Origin: Chitinophagaceae bacterium
GTDB taxonomy: Bacteria; Bacteroidota; Bacteroidia; Chitinophagales; Chitinophagaceae
Length of the DNA: 39,534 nt
Reading direction: 5' to 3'
Assembly: GCA_947456025.1 (NCBI GenBank)
Contig: CANGQQ010000004.1
Coordinates: 1-39,534 of the forward strand
Of this stretch, positions 26,089-33,913 are shown piece after piece; the first letter of the stretch is position 1, and every line of letters begins with the position of its first letter. The notes under the pieces were generated by a model. That model searched no databases, had not been told where the DNA came from, and saw nothing but the letters and a program-made list of their open reading frames with translations. The translations under genes and the position numbers were made by a program.

Positions 26089-28011
26089 TTACTTTAAAAT
26101 GACCGTTCCTAATTCGCGCGTAAGTTGGGATTCAAGCGATTTCAGATGTTGATGTGTTTTAATTAGAAGGGTGAGTTGCGATGCGTCTTTCACCTGTTCC
26201 AATTCGCGTTGGTTTTCATCGATCATGCCTTTGATCTTTCTTAATTTTAAAAAGATCAATACAGATTGCACTTCTGCAAGGTATTGTTGCTCGCGGGTTA
26301 TAACATCAATGTCATAGACTTCTTTCCACTTCGTACTTATTTCATGTCTGATTTCGGTAAGACCTACTACGGTTTGACTGATCGATGAATCCTCATGGAA
26401 TAAAAAGTTTTTCATGGTGGGTTCCAATCCTTCGTCCAGCCATTGTTTATACACGTTCATGATTTTTTTCAAATCAGGATTGCTGACCATATCCCATTCA
26501 TCACCTTCCGCCAAAATGTGTTGTGCAACAGAGAGCGTTTCGTCCCATGGCAAATTTCCAAAATCCATTAAGCAACGAATCAATTCTTTTTCGTGTATTT
26601 CATCTTTGGTAAATAAAGCCAGCGTTTCATCGGTGACCGATGTCTCGTTTGTTTTGGGGGGGGGAACGGGCGTATTGACTTTTTGCTCCTGTTTCGAAAC
26701 ACGTTCGCGGATCAATTTGTTGACCAATGCATGAAGTCCCGATTCGTCAATACGAAGCAGTTGTGCGCTTTGACGGATATAATCCTGTTGCCTGGTAAAG
26801 TCCTCAACCTTGTTCATGCGGCTGATGCTTTCGGCAATCGTTTGAACGACAACCGATTTTTTTGCCGAGTCGTCACCGGCATCCTTTAATAAGACTTCGA
26901 GTTGAAAAAGGATAACATCTTTTTTGTTTTGCTGAATGAATTGAATGAATGCAGCAGTACCTACTTTATGGACATAGCTATCCGGATCTTCATTGTCCGG
27001 AATCAGTACCAATTTTACATTTAAGCCTTCTTCAAGAGCCAGGTCCAGACCTCGCATCGCAGCTTTTACGCCGGCCGCATCACCATCATATAAAATGGTG
27101 AGATTGCCGGTGTATTTTTTGATTAACCGCAGTTGATCCGGAGTTAACGAAGTGCCTCCGCTGGCAACTACATGTTCGATACCGGCCTGATGCAGTGCAA
27201 TAACATCCGTGTATCCTTCTACCAGTAAACATTCGTCGTTTTTGTCGATGGCTTGTCTTGCAAAGTAGGAGCCATAAAGAATACGGCTCTTGATGTAAAG
27301 ATCATTCTCAGGTGTATTGATGTATTTGGGCGCATGTTCTTTTTTGCCAATGATACGCGCGCCAAAACCAATGATTTTACCTGTTTGATTGTGAATCGGA
27401 AAGATGATCCGCTCACGGTAATTATCCAGTAATATCCCTTGTCGCTCCGTTACAAGTCCGGTTTTTAACAACAACTCGGGATTGAATTGTTGTTGAACGG
27501 CTTCTTTACTGAATGCATCTTTTTGGCTGGGGGAATAGCCCAGTTGAAACTTCTGTATGATGTCTTCCCTGAAGCCGCGTTCTTTCAGATAACTGAGTGC
27601 AATGGTTTGGCCTTCTTCTGTCTCAGTCAGTTGTTGTGTAAAATATTTTTGAGCGAATCCGTTGATGATGAACAGACTGTCCGATGTCTGGCGCTGCTGC
27701 AGCGCTTCCGGACTGGCATAGGTTTCTTCGATTTCAACATTGTATTTCGCGGCCAGCCACTTTAAAGCATCCGTGTAGGAATATTTTTCGTGTTCCATCA
27801 AAAAGCTGATGGTGTTTCCACTTTTACCGCATCCAAAACATTTGTAGATTTCTTTCGATGGAGAAACCGTAAAGGAAGGTGTTTTTTCGTTGTGAAAAGG
27901 ACACAGTCCCAGATAGTTAGCGCCTCTTTTTTTCAGCTTAATAAACCCTCCAACAATTTCAATAATGTCAATACGGGATAGAATTTGCTGTATGGTTGAT
28001 TGACTGATCAT
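26089..28011 (-). CDS. dnaG: DNA primase
   Basis: Makes RNA primers for replication with DnaB. Seen in 640 aa from ATG 28011 (MISQSTIQQILSRID); an earlier TTG at 28044 adds 11 residues unlike the family. CHC2 zinc finger: Cys37, His40, Cys58, Cys61. Toprim catalytic core: LVEGYTDVIALHQAG and ILYDGDAAGVKA with the acidic metal sites. C-terminal helicase-binding region starts about 455, after a Pro-rich linker (TPVPPPKTNETS). The linker DNA has a run of nine G on the plus strand (26656-26664). No clear -7 element upstream. Confidence 0.96.
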   Translation of the reverse strand: MISQSTIQQILSRIDIIEIVGGFIKLKKRGANYLGLCPFHNEKTPSFTVSPSKEIYKCFGCGKSGNTISFLMEHEKYSYTDALKWLAAKYNVEIEETYASPEALQQRQTSDSLFIINGFAQKYFTQQLTETEEGQTIALSYLKERGFREDIIQKFQLGYSPSQKDAFSKEAVQQQFNPELLLKTGLVTERQGILLDNYRERIIFPIHNQTGKIIGFGARIIGKKEHAPKYINTPENDLYIKSRILYGSYFARQAIDKNDECLLVEGYTDVIALHQAGIEHVVASGGTSLTPDQLRLIKKYTGNLTILYDGDAAGVKAAMRGLDLALEEGLNVKLVLIPDNEDPDSYVHKVGTAAFIQFIQQNKKDVILFQLEVLLKDAGDDSAKKSVVVQTIAESISRMNKVEDFTRQQDYIRQSAQLLRIDESGLHALVNKLIRERVSKQEQKVNTPVPPPKTNETSVTDETLALFTKDEIHEKELIRCLMDFGNLPWDETLSVAQHILAEGDEWDMVSNPDLKKIMNVYKQWLDEGLEPTMKNFLFHEDSSISQTVVGLTEIRHEISTKWKEVYDIDVITREQQYLAEVQSVLIFLKLRKIKGMIDENQRELEQVKDASQLTLLIKTHQHLKSLESQLTRELGTVILK

Positions 28012-28067
28012 GAAGGGGGAGCAATTTACGAAATTTGGCACCAAGTCGTGTTTTAAGGGAAGAGGAA

Positions 28068-28098
28068 ATTCCGGCCGATGAGGATCGAATGCCGGAAT
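28068..28098. promoter_or_regulatory. Strong dyad between dnaG and prfB
   Basis: ATTCCGGC (28068-28075) and GCCGGAAT (28091-28098) are perfect inverted copies, with an inner pair CGAT/ATCG (28076-28079, 28084-28087) around GAGG. It sits where the prfB -33 box would be and is not followed by a T-run, so it is more likely an operator-type site than a terminator. Confidence 0.45.
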
Positions 28099-28110
28099 CG
28101 GATTCTTTTG

Positions 28111-28118
28111 TAGATTTG
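28111..28118 (+). promoter_or_regulatory. -7 element of prfB
   Basis: TAGATTTG followed by CAATCT and ATG at 28125 (6-nt gap). Exact consensus, implying a near-leaderless prfB transcript. Confidence 0.6.
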
Positions 28119-28124
28119 CAATCT

Positions 28125-29220
28125 ATGACACAGGAAAAATTAAATGATATAAGGGACCGTATTCTCGTCCTGAGGAGGTTTCTTTGACGTCGAGAGCCGA
28201 CAACATAAAATAGCAGAAGACAAGCAACTTTCACTCAGTCCCGGTTTTTGGGACGACAATAAGCGTGCAACAGAGATTCTCAAAGAAATCAAGAATAACG
28301 AGTATTGGATTGAATTATACAATGCAACCAATACCGCAGTAGAAGACTTTGCTGTGCTTTTTGAGTTCTGGAAAGCAGGTGATGCAACCGAGGAAGAGAC
28401 CCAGGAAGCCTATAACAAAGCAATCGCTGCCATTGAAGATGCGGAGTTTAAAAGCACGTTGAACCAGCCGGAAGATGAATTATCGGCTGTTTTGCAAATC
28501 AATTCCGGTGCCGGCGGCACAGAAAGTCAGGACTGGGCCCAGATTCTTGCGCGCATGTATCGTATGTACGGCGAAAAGCAAGGATGGAAAGTGACGGAAC
28601 TGGATTGGCAGGATGGCGATGGGGCAGGTATTAAAACCTGTACCTATCAGTTTGATGGTCCCTTTGCCTATGGTTTTTTAAAGGCCGAAAGCGGGGTACA
28701 TCGTTTGGTTCGGATTTCTCCTTTTGACAGCAATGCAAGAAGGCACACTTCTTTTGCAAGCATTTTTGTCTATCCGCTGGTAGACGATACCATTGAAATT
28801 GAAATCAAGGACAGTGAAGTAAAAATGGAAACAGCCCGCAGTGGAGGAGCCGGTGGGCAGAATGTAAACAAGGTTGAAACGAAAGTGTTTTTAACGCATA
28901 TCGCTACCGGAATTACAGTTGTATGTCAAACCGAACGTACACAGCTTGGTAATCGTGAAAAAGCCATGCAGATGCTGAAAAGCCGTTTGTATGAAGAAGA
29001 ATTGCGCAAACGCAATGAAATGAAAGATGCTGCCAACTCCAACAAGAAAAAAATTGAATGGGGTAGTCAGATACGGAGTTATGTATTTCATCCCTACAAA
29101 ATGATCAAGGATCATCGTACTGATTACGAAGTAGGGAATGTACAACCTGTAATGGATGGAGAACTGGATGGATTTATTAAGGCCTACTTGATGAGCGAAA
29201 AAGAAGCACAGGCCGGTTAA
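28125..29220 (+). CDS. prfB: Peptide chain release factor 2 with programmed +1 frameshift
   Basis: Terminates translation at UGA and UAA. Read as 28125-28184 joined to 28186-29220, giving 364 aa, close to E. coli RF2. The first 20 codons end CTT, followed by in-frame TGA at 28185-28187. AGGAGG (28173-28178) lies 3 nt before CTT-TGA-C, the same arrangement as the classical RF2 autoregulatory site, and skipping one T restores a reading frame beginning [11 protein letters not shown]. Later motifs: SPF anticodon-like tripeptide in [11 protein letters not shown] (stop recognition) and [11 protein letters not shown] with the GGQ that triggers hydrolysis. A simple gene caller would miss the first exon-like part and begin at 28354. 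Confidence 0.96.
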
Positions 29221-29279
29221 TGATGACAGGCACTGGCTCCGAAGCTTTTGTACGATTCTTCTAAACTAAACTTTGCTAT

Positions 29280-30911
29280 ATGAATCTTGGTTATTTCAAC
29301 TACCCCTTGCCGGTAAACGAGCCGGTATTGTCTTATACACCGGCCTCACCCGAAAAAATACGTTTAAAGGAGGTTTTGGCTGAATTGAAACGTACAGAAG
29401 CCGATATTCCCATGTACATCGGAGGCAGAGAAGTTCGTACCAATAAAAAGATGGCAATCCATCCGCCGCATGAAATCAATCATACACTGGGCTATTTTCA
29501 TGCCGGTGAAGAAAAGCATGTTTATCAAGCCATTGAGGCTGCCCTTGCGGTAAAAGAACGCTGGTCGGAAATGAGTTGGGAGAACAGAGCAAATATCTTT
29601 TTACGTGCTGCCGATTTGATAGCAACCAAATATCGTCCTTACATAAACGGCACGACCATGTTAGGACAAAGTAAGAATGTATATCAGGCCGAAATTGATG
29701 CAGCCTGCGAGCTCATCGACTTTCTTCGGTTTAATGTTCATTTTCTGAGTGAAATTTACAAACAGCAACCTGTAAGCGGATCCGGCATGCACAATCGTAT
29801 GGAGTATCGCCCATTAGAGGGATTTGTGCTGGCCGTTACGCCCTTTAACTTTACAGCCATTGGAGGGAATTTACCAACCAGTGCAGCTATGTGCGGAAAT
29901 GTGGTTGTATGGAAATGTGCGAATACACAGGTTTACAGTGCACAAATGTTCATGCGTATTTTAAAAGAAGCCGGATTGCCGGATGGGGTGATCAACCTCA
30001 TTTATGTCGACGGTCCCACGATCGGGAAGGTTTGCTTTCAACATCCTGATTTTGCAGGTGTACACTTTACGGGCTCAACCGGAGTCTTCAATCACATGTG
30101 GGAGACGATCGGTAAAAACACAGGGATTTATAAAACCTATCCACGTATTGTGGGTGAAACCGGAGGGAAAGATTTTGTAATTGCACACAAAAGCGCCCAT
30201 CCGGATGTTGTGGTTGCTGCATTGCTTCGCGGAGCATTTGAATACCAGGGACAAAAATGTTCGGCTGCATCCAGAGCTTACATCCCATCCAATATTGCCG
30301 AAGAAGTCAAAAAGAAATTAATTGCCGGCGTTAAGAGTATGAAAATGGGAACGGTAGAAGATTTCTCTAATTTCATCAATGCCGTTATCGATGAAAAGAG
30401 TTTCCTGAAAATTAAAGGATACATCGACAATGCAAGAAAAGATCCCAAAGCAGAAATATGGGTAGGAGGGCGTTGCGATAAACGGGATGGCTATTTCATA
30501 CAACCTACCGTCATTGAAGCAAAGTCGGCAAAATATGTAACGATGTGTGAGGAACTGTTTGGACCTGTGCTCACGGTGTACGTATACCCTGCAAGCAGCT
30601 TTGAAAAAGCGTTGGACCTGGTAGATTCAACCTCTCCCTATGCGCTTACAGGAGCTGTGATTGCACAAGATCGGGAAGCAGTGGAATTGGCGACCCGACG
30701 ATTGAAAAATGCAGCAGGGAATTTCTACATCAATGATAAGCCCACCGGTGCCGTTGTTGGTCAGCAACCCTTTGGAGGTGCCAGAGCCAGTGGAACCAAT
30801 GACAAGGCCGGCAGTATGCTGAATCTATACCGTTGGTTGAGTGCCCGTACCATTAAAGAAACTTTCAATCCTCCAACCGATTACAGGTATCCCTTCCTTG
30901 CCGAAGAATAA
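29280..30911 (+). CDS. pruA: L-glutamate gamma-semialdehyde dehydrogenase
   Basis: NAD-dependent oxidation of P5C/glutamate semialdehyde to glutamate, the second step of proline breakdown. Seen in 543 aa (the single-domain form): GFVLAVTPFNFTAIGGNLP (substrate and NAD region), FTGSTGVF, VGETGGKDF with the general-base Glu, EYQGQKCSAASRAYIP with the catalytic Cys, and EELFGPVLTVYVYP, PFGGARASGTNDKAGS toward the end. No proline dehydrogenase is nearby. A -7-like AAACTTTG (29268-29275; one base short of TAnnTTTG) ends 4 nt before ATG. Own terminator downstream. Confidence 0.93.
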   Translation: MNLGYFNYPLPVNEPVLSYTPASPEKIRLKEVLAELKRTEADIPMYIGGREVRTNKKMAIHPPHEINHTLGYFHAGEEKHVYQAIEAALAVKERWSEMSWENRANIFLRAADLIATKYRPYINGTTMLGQSKNVYQAEIDAACELIDFLRFNVHFLSEIYKQQPVSGSGMHNRMEYRPLEGFVLAVTPFNFTAIGGNLPTSAAMCGNVVVWKCANTQVYSAQMFMRILKEAGLPDGVINLIYVDGPTIGKVCFQHPDFAGVHFTGSTGVFNHMWETIGKNTGIYKTYPRIVGETGGKDFVIAHKSAHPDVVVAALLRGAFEYQGQKCSAASRAYIPSNIAEEVKKKLIAGVKSMKMGTVEDFSNFINAVIDEKSFLKIKGYIDNARKDPKAEIWVGGRCDKRDGYFIQPTVIEAKSAKYVTMCEELFGPVLTVYVYPASSFEKALDLVDSTSPYALTGAVIAQDREAVELATRRLKNAAGNFYINDKPTGAVVGQQPFGGARASGTNDKAGSMLNLYRWLSARTIKETFNPPTDYRYPFLAEE

Positions 30912-30918
30912 AACGATG

Positions 30919-30946
30919 AAGAGCTGTAATCCAAACAGCTCTTTTT
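30919..30946 (+). terminator. Terminator of pruA
   Basis: AAGAGCTGT (30919-30927) and ACAGCTCTT (30935-30943), a perfect 9-bp stem with a 7-nt loop, followed by T to 30946. It begins 8 nt after the pruA stop. Confidence 0.85.
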
Positions 30947-30998
30947 CATTTAATTGACGATATTGCATTTAGTCATTAATTTTATCCAAATTCAAGCA

Positions 30999-31508
30999 GT
31001 GAAATCAATTCTATCGAAGGAGCAACTGGAATTAACGATACAGCGTCTTGCGCACCAGTTGATCGAGCATCATTATCCTTTTACCGATACCGTTTTTATT
31101 GGCTTGCAGCCCAGAGGTATTTATCTGGCCGACCGTATTGTTGCGGAAATACAGGCTTTGTATCCCAACCGTAAGTTAGAATACGGTAAACTAGATATTA
31201 CCTTTTACAGAGATGATGCGCATAAAGAATTGCACATTGCGAACCAGACAACCATTCGGTTCAGCATCGAAAACAAGAATGTTGTTTTAATCGATGATGT
31301 GCTTTATACGGGTCGCACCATTCGTGCTGCGATGGATGCCTTGATCGATTTTGGCCGTCCTTCCAAAGTGGAACTGTGCGTATTGATCGATCGGCGGTTC
31401 AACCGGCAACTACCCATTCAGCCGGATTATACGGGAAAAGCCATTGATTCGATTCTTTCCCAAAAAGTTACGGTTGACTGGGATAAGCCTGAAGTTGTAT
31501 TGTATTGA
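30999..31508 (+). CDS. pyrR: PyrR: pyrimidine operon regulator / uracil phosphoribosyltransferase
   Basis: PRTase-fold protein that can bind pyr mRNA and/or make UMP from uracil. Seen in 169 aa from the GTG at 30999 (VKSILSKEQLELTIQRLAHQ, the family N-terminus). A TTG at 30954 in the same frame would add 15 hydrophobic residues and is rejected. Motifs: GLQPRGIYLADRI (substrate loop) and the PRPP signature VVLIDDVLYTGRTIRAAMDAL, in two parts near residues 90-110. It precedes pyrB by 24 nt. No PyrR-type antiterminator hairpin is visible between 30947 and 30998. Confidence 0.93.
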   Translation: MKSILSKEQLELTIQRLAHQLIEHHYPFTDTVFIGLQPRGIYLADRIVAEIQALYPNRKLEYGKLDITFYRDDAHKELHIANQTTIRFSIENKNVVLIDDVLYTGRTIRAAMDALIDFGRPSKVELCVLIDRRFNRQLPIQPDYTGKAIDSILSQKVTVDWDKPEVVLY

Positions 31509-31525
31509 TTAACCCTTTATCTTTG
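31495..31525 (+). promoter_or_regulatory. Promoter inside the pyrR-pyrB gap
   Basis: TTG (31495-31497), a 20-bp spacer, TATCTTTG (31518-31525), then 7 nt to ATG 31533. pyrB could therefore be expressed apart from pyrR. The -33 box lies within the last codons of pyrR. Confidence 0.5.
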
Positions 31526-31532
31526 ATTTTTA

Positions 31533-32465
31533 ATGCAACTATCCACTCGTCATCTACTCGGCATTAAAGATCTCACAGCTCAGGATATACAACTGATCCT
31601 CGATACCGCTGCTCAATTCAAGGAAGTTTTACAACGTCCCATCAAGAAAGTTCCTTCATTAAGGGATGTGACTATTGTGAATTTGTTTTATGAAAATTCA
31701 ACCCGAACAAGGATTTCTTTTGAATTGGCCGAAAAGCGGCTCAGCGCTGATACCATCAATTTTACCGCCTCCGGTTCTTCTGCAGCCAAGGGCGAGACCT
31801 TGCTGGATACCGTAAATAATATTTTGAGCATGAAGGTAGACATGGTGGTCATGCGGCACAGCGCCAGCGGAGCACCACATTTTCTCGCCAAGCACATCCC
31901 TGCAGCGATTGTCAATGCCGGAGACGGGATCAATGAACATCCAACACAAGCTTTACTGGATGCATTTTCTATCCGTGAACAACTCGGGTCCCTCGCCGGG
32001 AAAAAAGTTGCGATTCTGGGCGATATCATGCACAGTCGGGTTGCCCTTAGTAATATTTACCTGCTCAAGAAAATGGGTGCCGAAGTAACCGTAGCCGGTC
32101 CGCCCACACTCATTCCCAAATACCTGCAACAGGCCTTTGGAGTCAATGTTTCCTACAATGTAGCCGAAACCCTGCAATGGTGCGATGTAGCGAATGTGCT
32201 GCGCATACAACTGGAGCGCCAGAATCAACCGCTGTTTTCCTCACTGAGGGAATACAATCTCGCTTTTGGTATCAACCGCAAACTGCTCGATTCCTTGCAA
32301 AAAGAAATCGTCATTATGCATCCGGGTCCCATCAACAGGGGGGTGGAGTTGGATAGTGATGTGGCCGATAGCAAACAGTCGATCATCCTGCAACAAGTAG
32401 AAAACGGTGTTGCTGTAAGGATGGCGGCTTTGTATCTGCTCGCCGGCAAACGATCCGATAATTAG
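31533..32465 (+). CDS. pyrB: Aspartate carbamoyltransferase catalytic subunit
   Basis: Joins carbamoyl phosphate and aspartate, the committed step of pyrimidine synthesis. Seen in 310 aa: FYENSTRTRISFELAEKRL (carbamoyl phosphate binding, about 50-68, STRTR), GDGINEHPTQALLDAFSI, VAILGDIMHSRVALSN and MHPGPINRGVELDSD near the C-terminus, the GPxNRGVE loop typical of ATCase. pyrI is not adjacent. Follows pyrR; the DUF486 gene starts 9 nt after its stop. Confidence 0.96.
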   Translation: MQLSTRHLLGIKDLTAQDIQLILDTAAQFKEVLQRPIKKVPSLRDVTIVNLFYENSTRTRISFELAEKRLSADTINFTASGSSAAKGETLLDTVNNILSMKVDMVVMRHSASGAPHFLAKHIPAAIVNAGDGINEHPTQALLDAFSIREQLGSLAGKKVAILGDIMHSRVALSNIYLLKKMGAEVTVAGPPTLIPKYLQQAFGVNVSYNVAETLQWCDVANVLRIQLERQNQPLFSSLREYNLAFGINRKLLDSLQKEIVIMHPGPINRGVELDSDVADSKQSIILQQVENGVAVRMAALYLLAGKRSDN

Positions 32466-32474
32466 TGCTGCAGG

Positions 32475-32804
32475 GTGCGTACGATTTTACTTTTGTTGTT
32501 TTCGAATGTATTCATGACCATTGCATGGTATGGTCATTTGCGCCATCAGAACATTCCTTTATGGAAAGCGATTTTGGTCAGCTGGCTTATTGCTTTTGTA
32601 GAGTATTGTTTGATGATACCCGGCAATCGGATTGGCTATCAAAGCGGATTGTCGGCTTTTCAATTAAAGATGATTCAGGAAGTGCTTACACTCGTTGTCT
32701 TTGGTTTTTTTGCCGTTTTTTATTTGCAGGAACCGTTCCATTGGAAATATCTGGTAAGTTTTGCTTTTTTACTGGGGTCGGTTTATTTTATGTTTTGGAA
32801 ATAG
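32475..32804 (+). CDS. DUF486/DMT-family small membrane protein
   Basis: 109 aa, almost entirely hydrophobic, with four membrane helices. It starts at GTG 32475 (first residues MRTILLLLFSNVFMTIAWYG), a start that matches the DUF486 family N-terminus. Further pattern: AFVEYCLMIPGNRIGYQSG and FGFFAVFYLQEPFHWKYL, then a final FLLGSVYFMFWK. Related to drug/metabolite transporters but only four helices, so it may work as a dimer. Function unknown. It starts 9 nt after pyrB and is likely co-transcribed; another ORF through 32827 in a different frame is a shadow. Confidence 0.8.
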   Translation: MRTILLLLFSNVFMTIAWYGHLRHQNIPLWKAILVSWLIAFVEYCLMIPGNRIGYQSGLSAFQLKMIQEVLTLVVFGFFAVFYLQEPFHWKYLVSFAFLLGSVYFMFWK

Positions 32805-32823
32805 AACGGTTGCCAGCGTTTTC

Positions 32824-33816
32824 TTAGTCCATTAGCTTCGCGATTTTGCCTCCAGGTCCCGCCATGTAAACCGCATTTCCCTTCTTGGCTTTTTGCACCA
32901 CATGAAAACTTTGACGCGAGACGTTGATCCAGTTATTTCCTCCGTCACGACTCACATCCACTCCGCTCGTTCCACAGGCAATAAGCCGTTTTTTTGATTG
33001 GAATGCAACACAGCTCCTATATCCGAATGGAGGCGTTTGCGGCGTTTGAAACGTTTTCCCGAAATCGGTTGTAAAAACACAAGTTCCTGTTCGCAATGTA
33101 TCATTGGTGAAGTCGCCGCCTACAATCAGGATTCTTTTTTTGCAGACTGCAATGGAATTGGCACCTGTCGTGGAGGTTCCCTGCTGTACAGGAAGTGTGT
33201 GTTTCAGATTCCGGATAAAGAGTCTTGATACCGTTCCTCCTGTTACGAAGAGGGCTTCCCGGCGGTTGTAATGTGTAATATTTGTTCCGCTTGCTGCGAA
33301 GAGGACTTCGCCATTAGCTGATGTTGGATAAGCATGTGCAGGTAATCCCCTCCAGGTTGAACCGCCATCAAATGTTCGTCTGATGTAAATGGAGCCATGA
33401 ATCGGGTCGCCAACAACAATGCCGCTTTGCTCATTCCAAAAATACATTGCGTCTAAAAACATACCATCTGTTCTATCCGAAGAAACAAGTTTCCAGCTTG
33501 CGCCACCATTTGATGTTTTGAAAATTCGTGCGGGCGACCCGGTAGCCATTAGCACGGCCGTGTGCTCGTCAAACGCTTCAATATCCCTGAAGTCGCTCTG
33601 CTCATATCCCTTGACTTGCATCCAGTTCCAGGTTTTTCCTCCATCCAGTGATTTGCCTACCGTACCATTGGATCCACTCACCCAGATCGTTTTGTTGTTG
33701 ACTACACTCAGTCCGCGAAAAGATACATTTCTGCTGCTGTCGAGCAGAAGCAGTGTTTGTCCCCAAACGCTTGTTTGAAGCACTATCAGTACAATCCCCA
33801 GCCATCTTGCTTTCAT
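32824..33816 (-). CDS. Secreted YCF48/BNR-repeat beta-propeller-like protein
   Basis: 330 aa with a signal peptide (MKARWLGIVLIVLQTSVWG). The rest is a series of BNR-type repeats with the pattern S-x-DGG-x-T-W: SLDGGKTWNWM, TSNGGASWKL, TFDGGSTWRGL, TTDFGKTFQT and SRDGGNNWINV. This pattern fits YCF48-like or sortilin/BNR propellers, which in plants and cyanobacteria include photosystem II assembly factors; here the role is unknown, probably scaffold or glycan-binding outside the cytoplasm. -7 element TATTTTTG is 4 nt before ATG. Convergent with the DUF486 gene. Confidence 0.8.
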   Translation of the reverse strand: MKARWLGIVLIVLQTSVWGQTLLLLDSSRNVSFRGLSVVNNKTIWVSGSNGTVGKSLDGGKTWNWMQVKGYEQSDFRDIEAFDEHTAVLMATGSPARIFKTSNGGASWKLVSSDRTDGMFLDAMYFWNEQSGIVVGDPIHGSIYIRRTFDGGSTWRGLPAHAYPTSANGEVLFAASGTNITHYNRREALFVTGGTVSRLFIRNLKHTLPVQQGTSTTGANSIAVCKKRILIVGGDFTNDTLRTGTCVFTTDFGKTFQTPQTPPFGYRSCVAFQSKKRLIACGTSGVDVSRDGGNNWINVSRQSFHVVQKAKKGNAVYMAGPGGKIAKLMD

Positions 33817-33820
33817 GCTT

Positions 33821-33828
33821 CAAAAATA
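33821..33828 (-). promoter_or_regulatory. -7 element of the YCF48-type gene
   Basis: TATTTTTG on the minus strand, followed by AAGC and ATG at 33816 (4-nt gap). Another likely leaderless transcript. Confidence 0.5.
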
Positions 33829-33852
33829 GGGATGTGTGCAATAGCGTTCATA

Positions 33853-33876
33853 CAAAAATGAAGAGACTCATTTTTG
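33853..33876 (-). terminator. AT-rich hairpin after the 33914-34669 lipoprotein gene
   Basis: CAAAAATGA (33853-33861) and TCATTTTTG (33868-33876) are a perfect 9-bp repeat around a 6-nt loop. There is no T-run after the stem, so it is a weak terminator candidate for the lipoprotein gene ending at 33914. Confidence 0.4.
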
Positions 33877-33913
33877 AAGATGCTGTGATTACCTAATGCC
33901 GAACGCAACTGTT

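Noticed and set aside
28354-29220. A short 288-aa prfB starting at 28354
   Set aside because: The upstream 28125-28184 frame and the frameshift site restore the full, conserved RF2 N-terminus.
30947-30998. PyrR-type antiterminator upstream of pyrR
   Set aside because: Only 52 nt lie after the pruA terminator, with no matching hairpins or PyrR-binding loop.
32465-32827. 120-aa plus-strand ORF in another frame
   Set aside because: It is Cys/Phe-rich shadow of the DUF486 gene, whose frame reads as a clean four-helix membrane protein.
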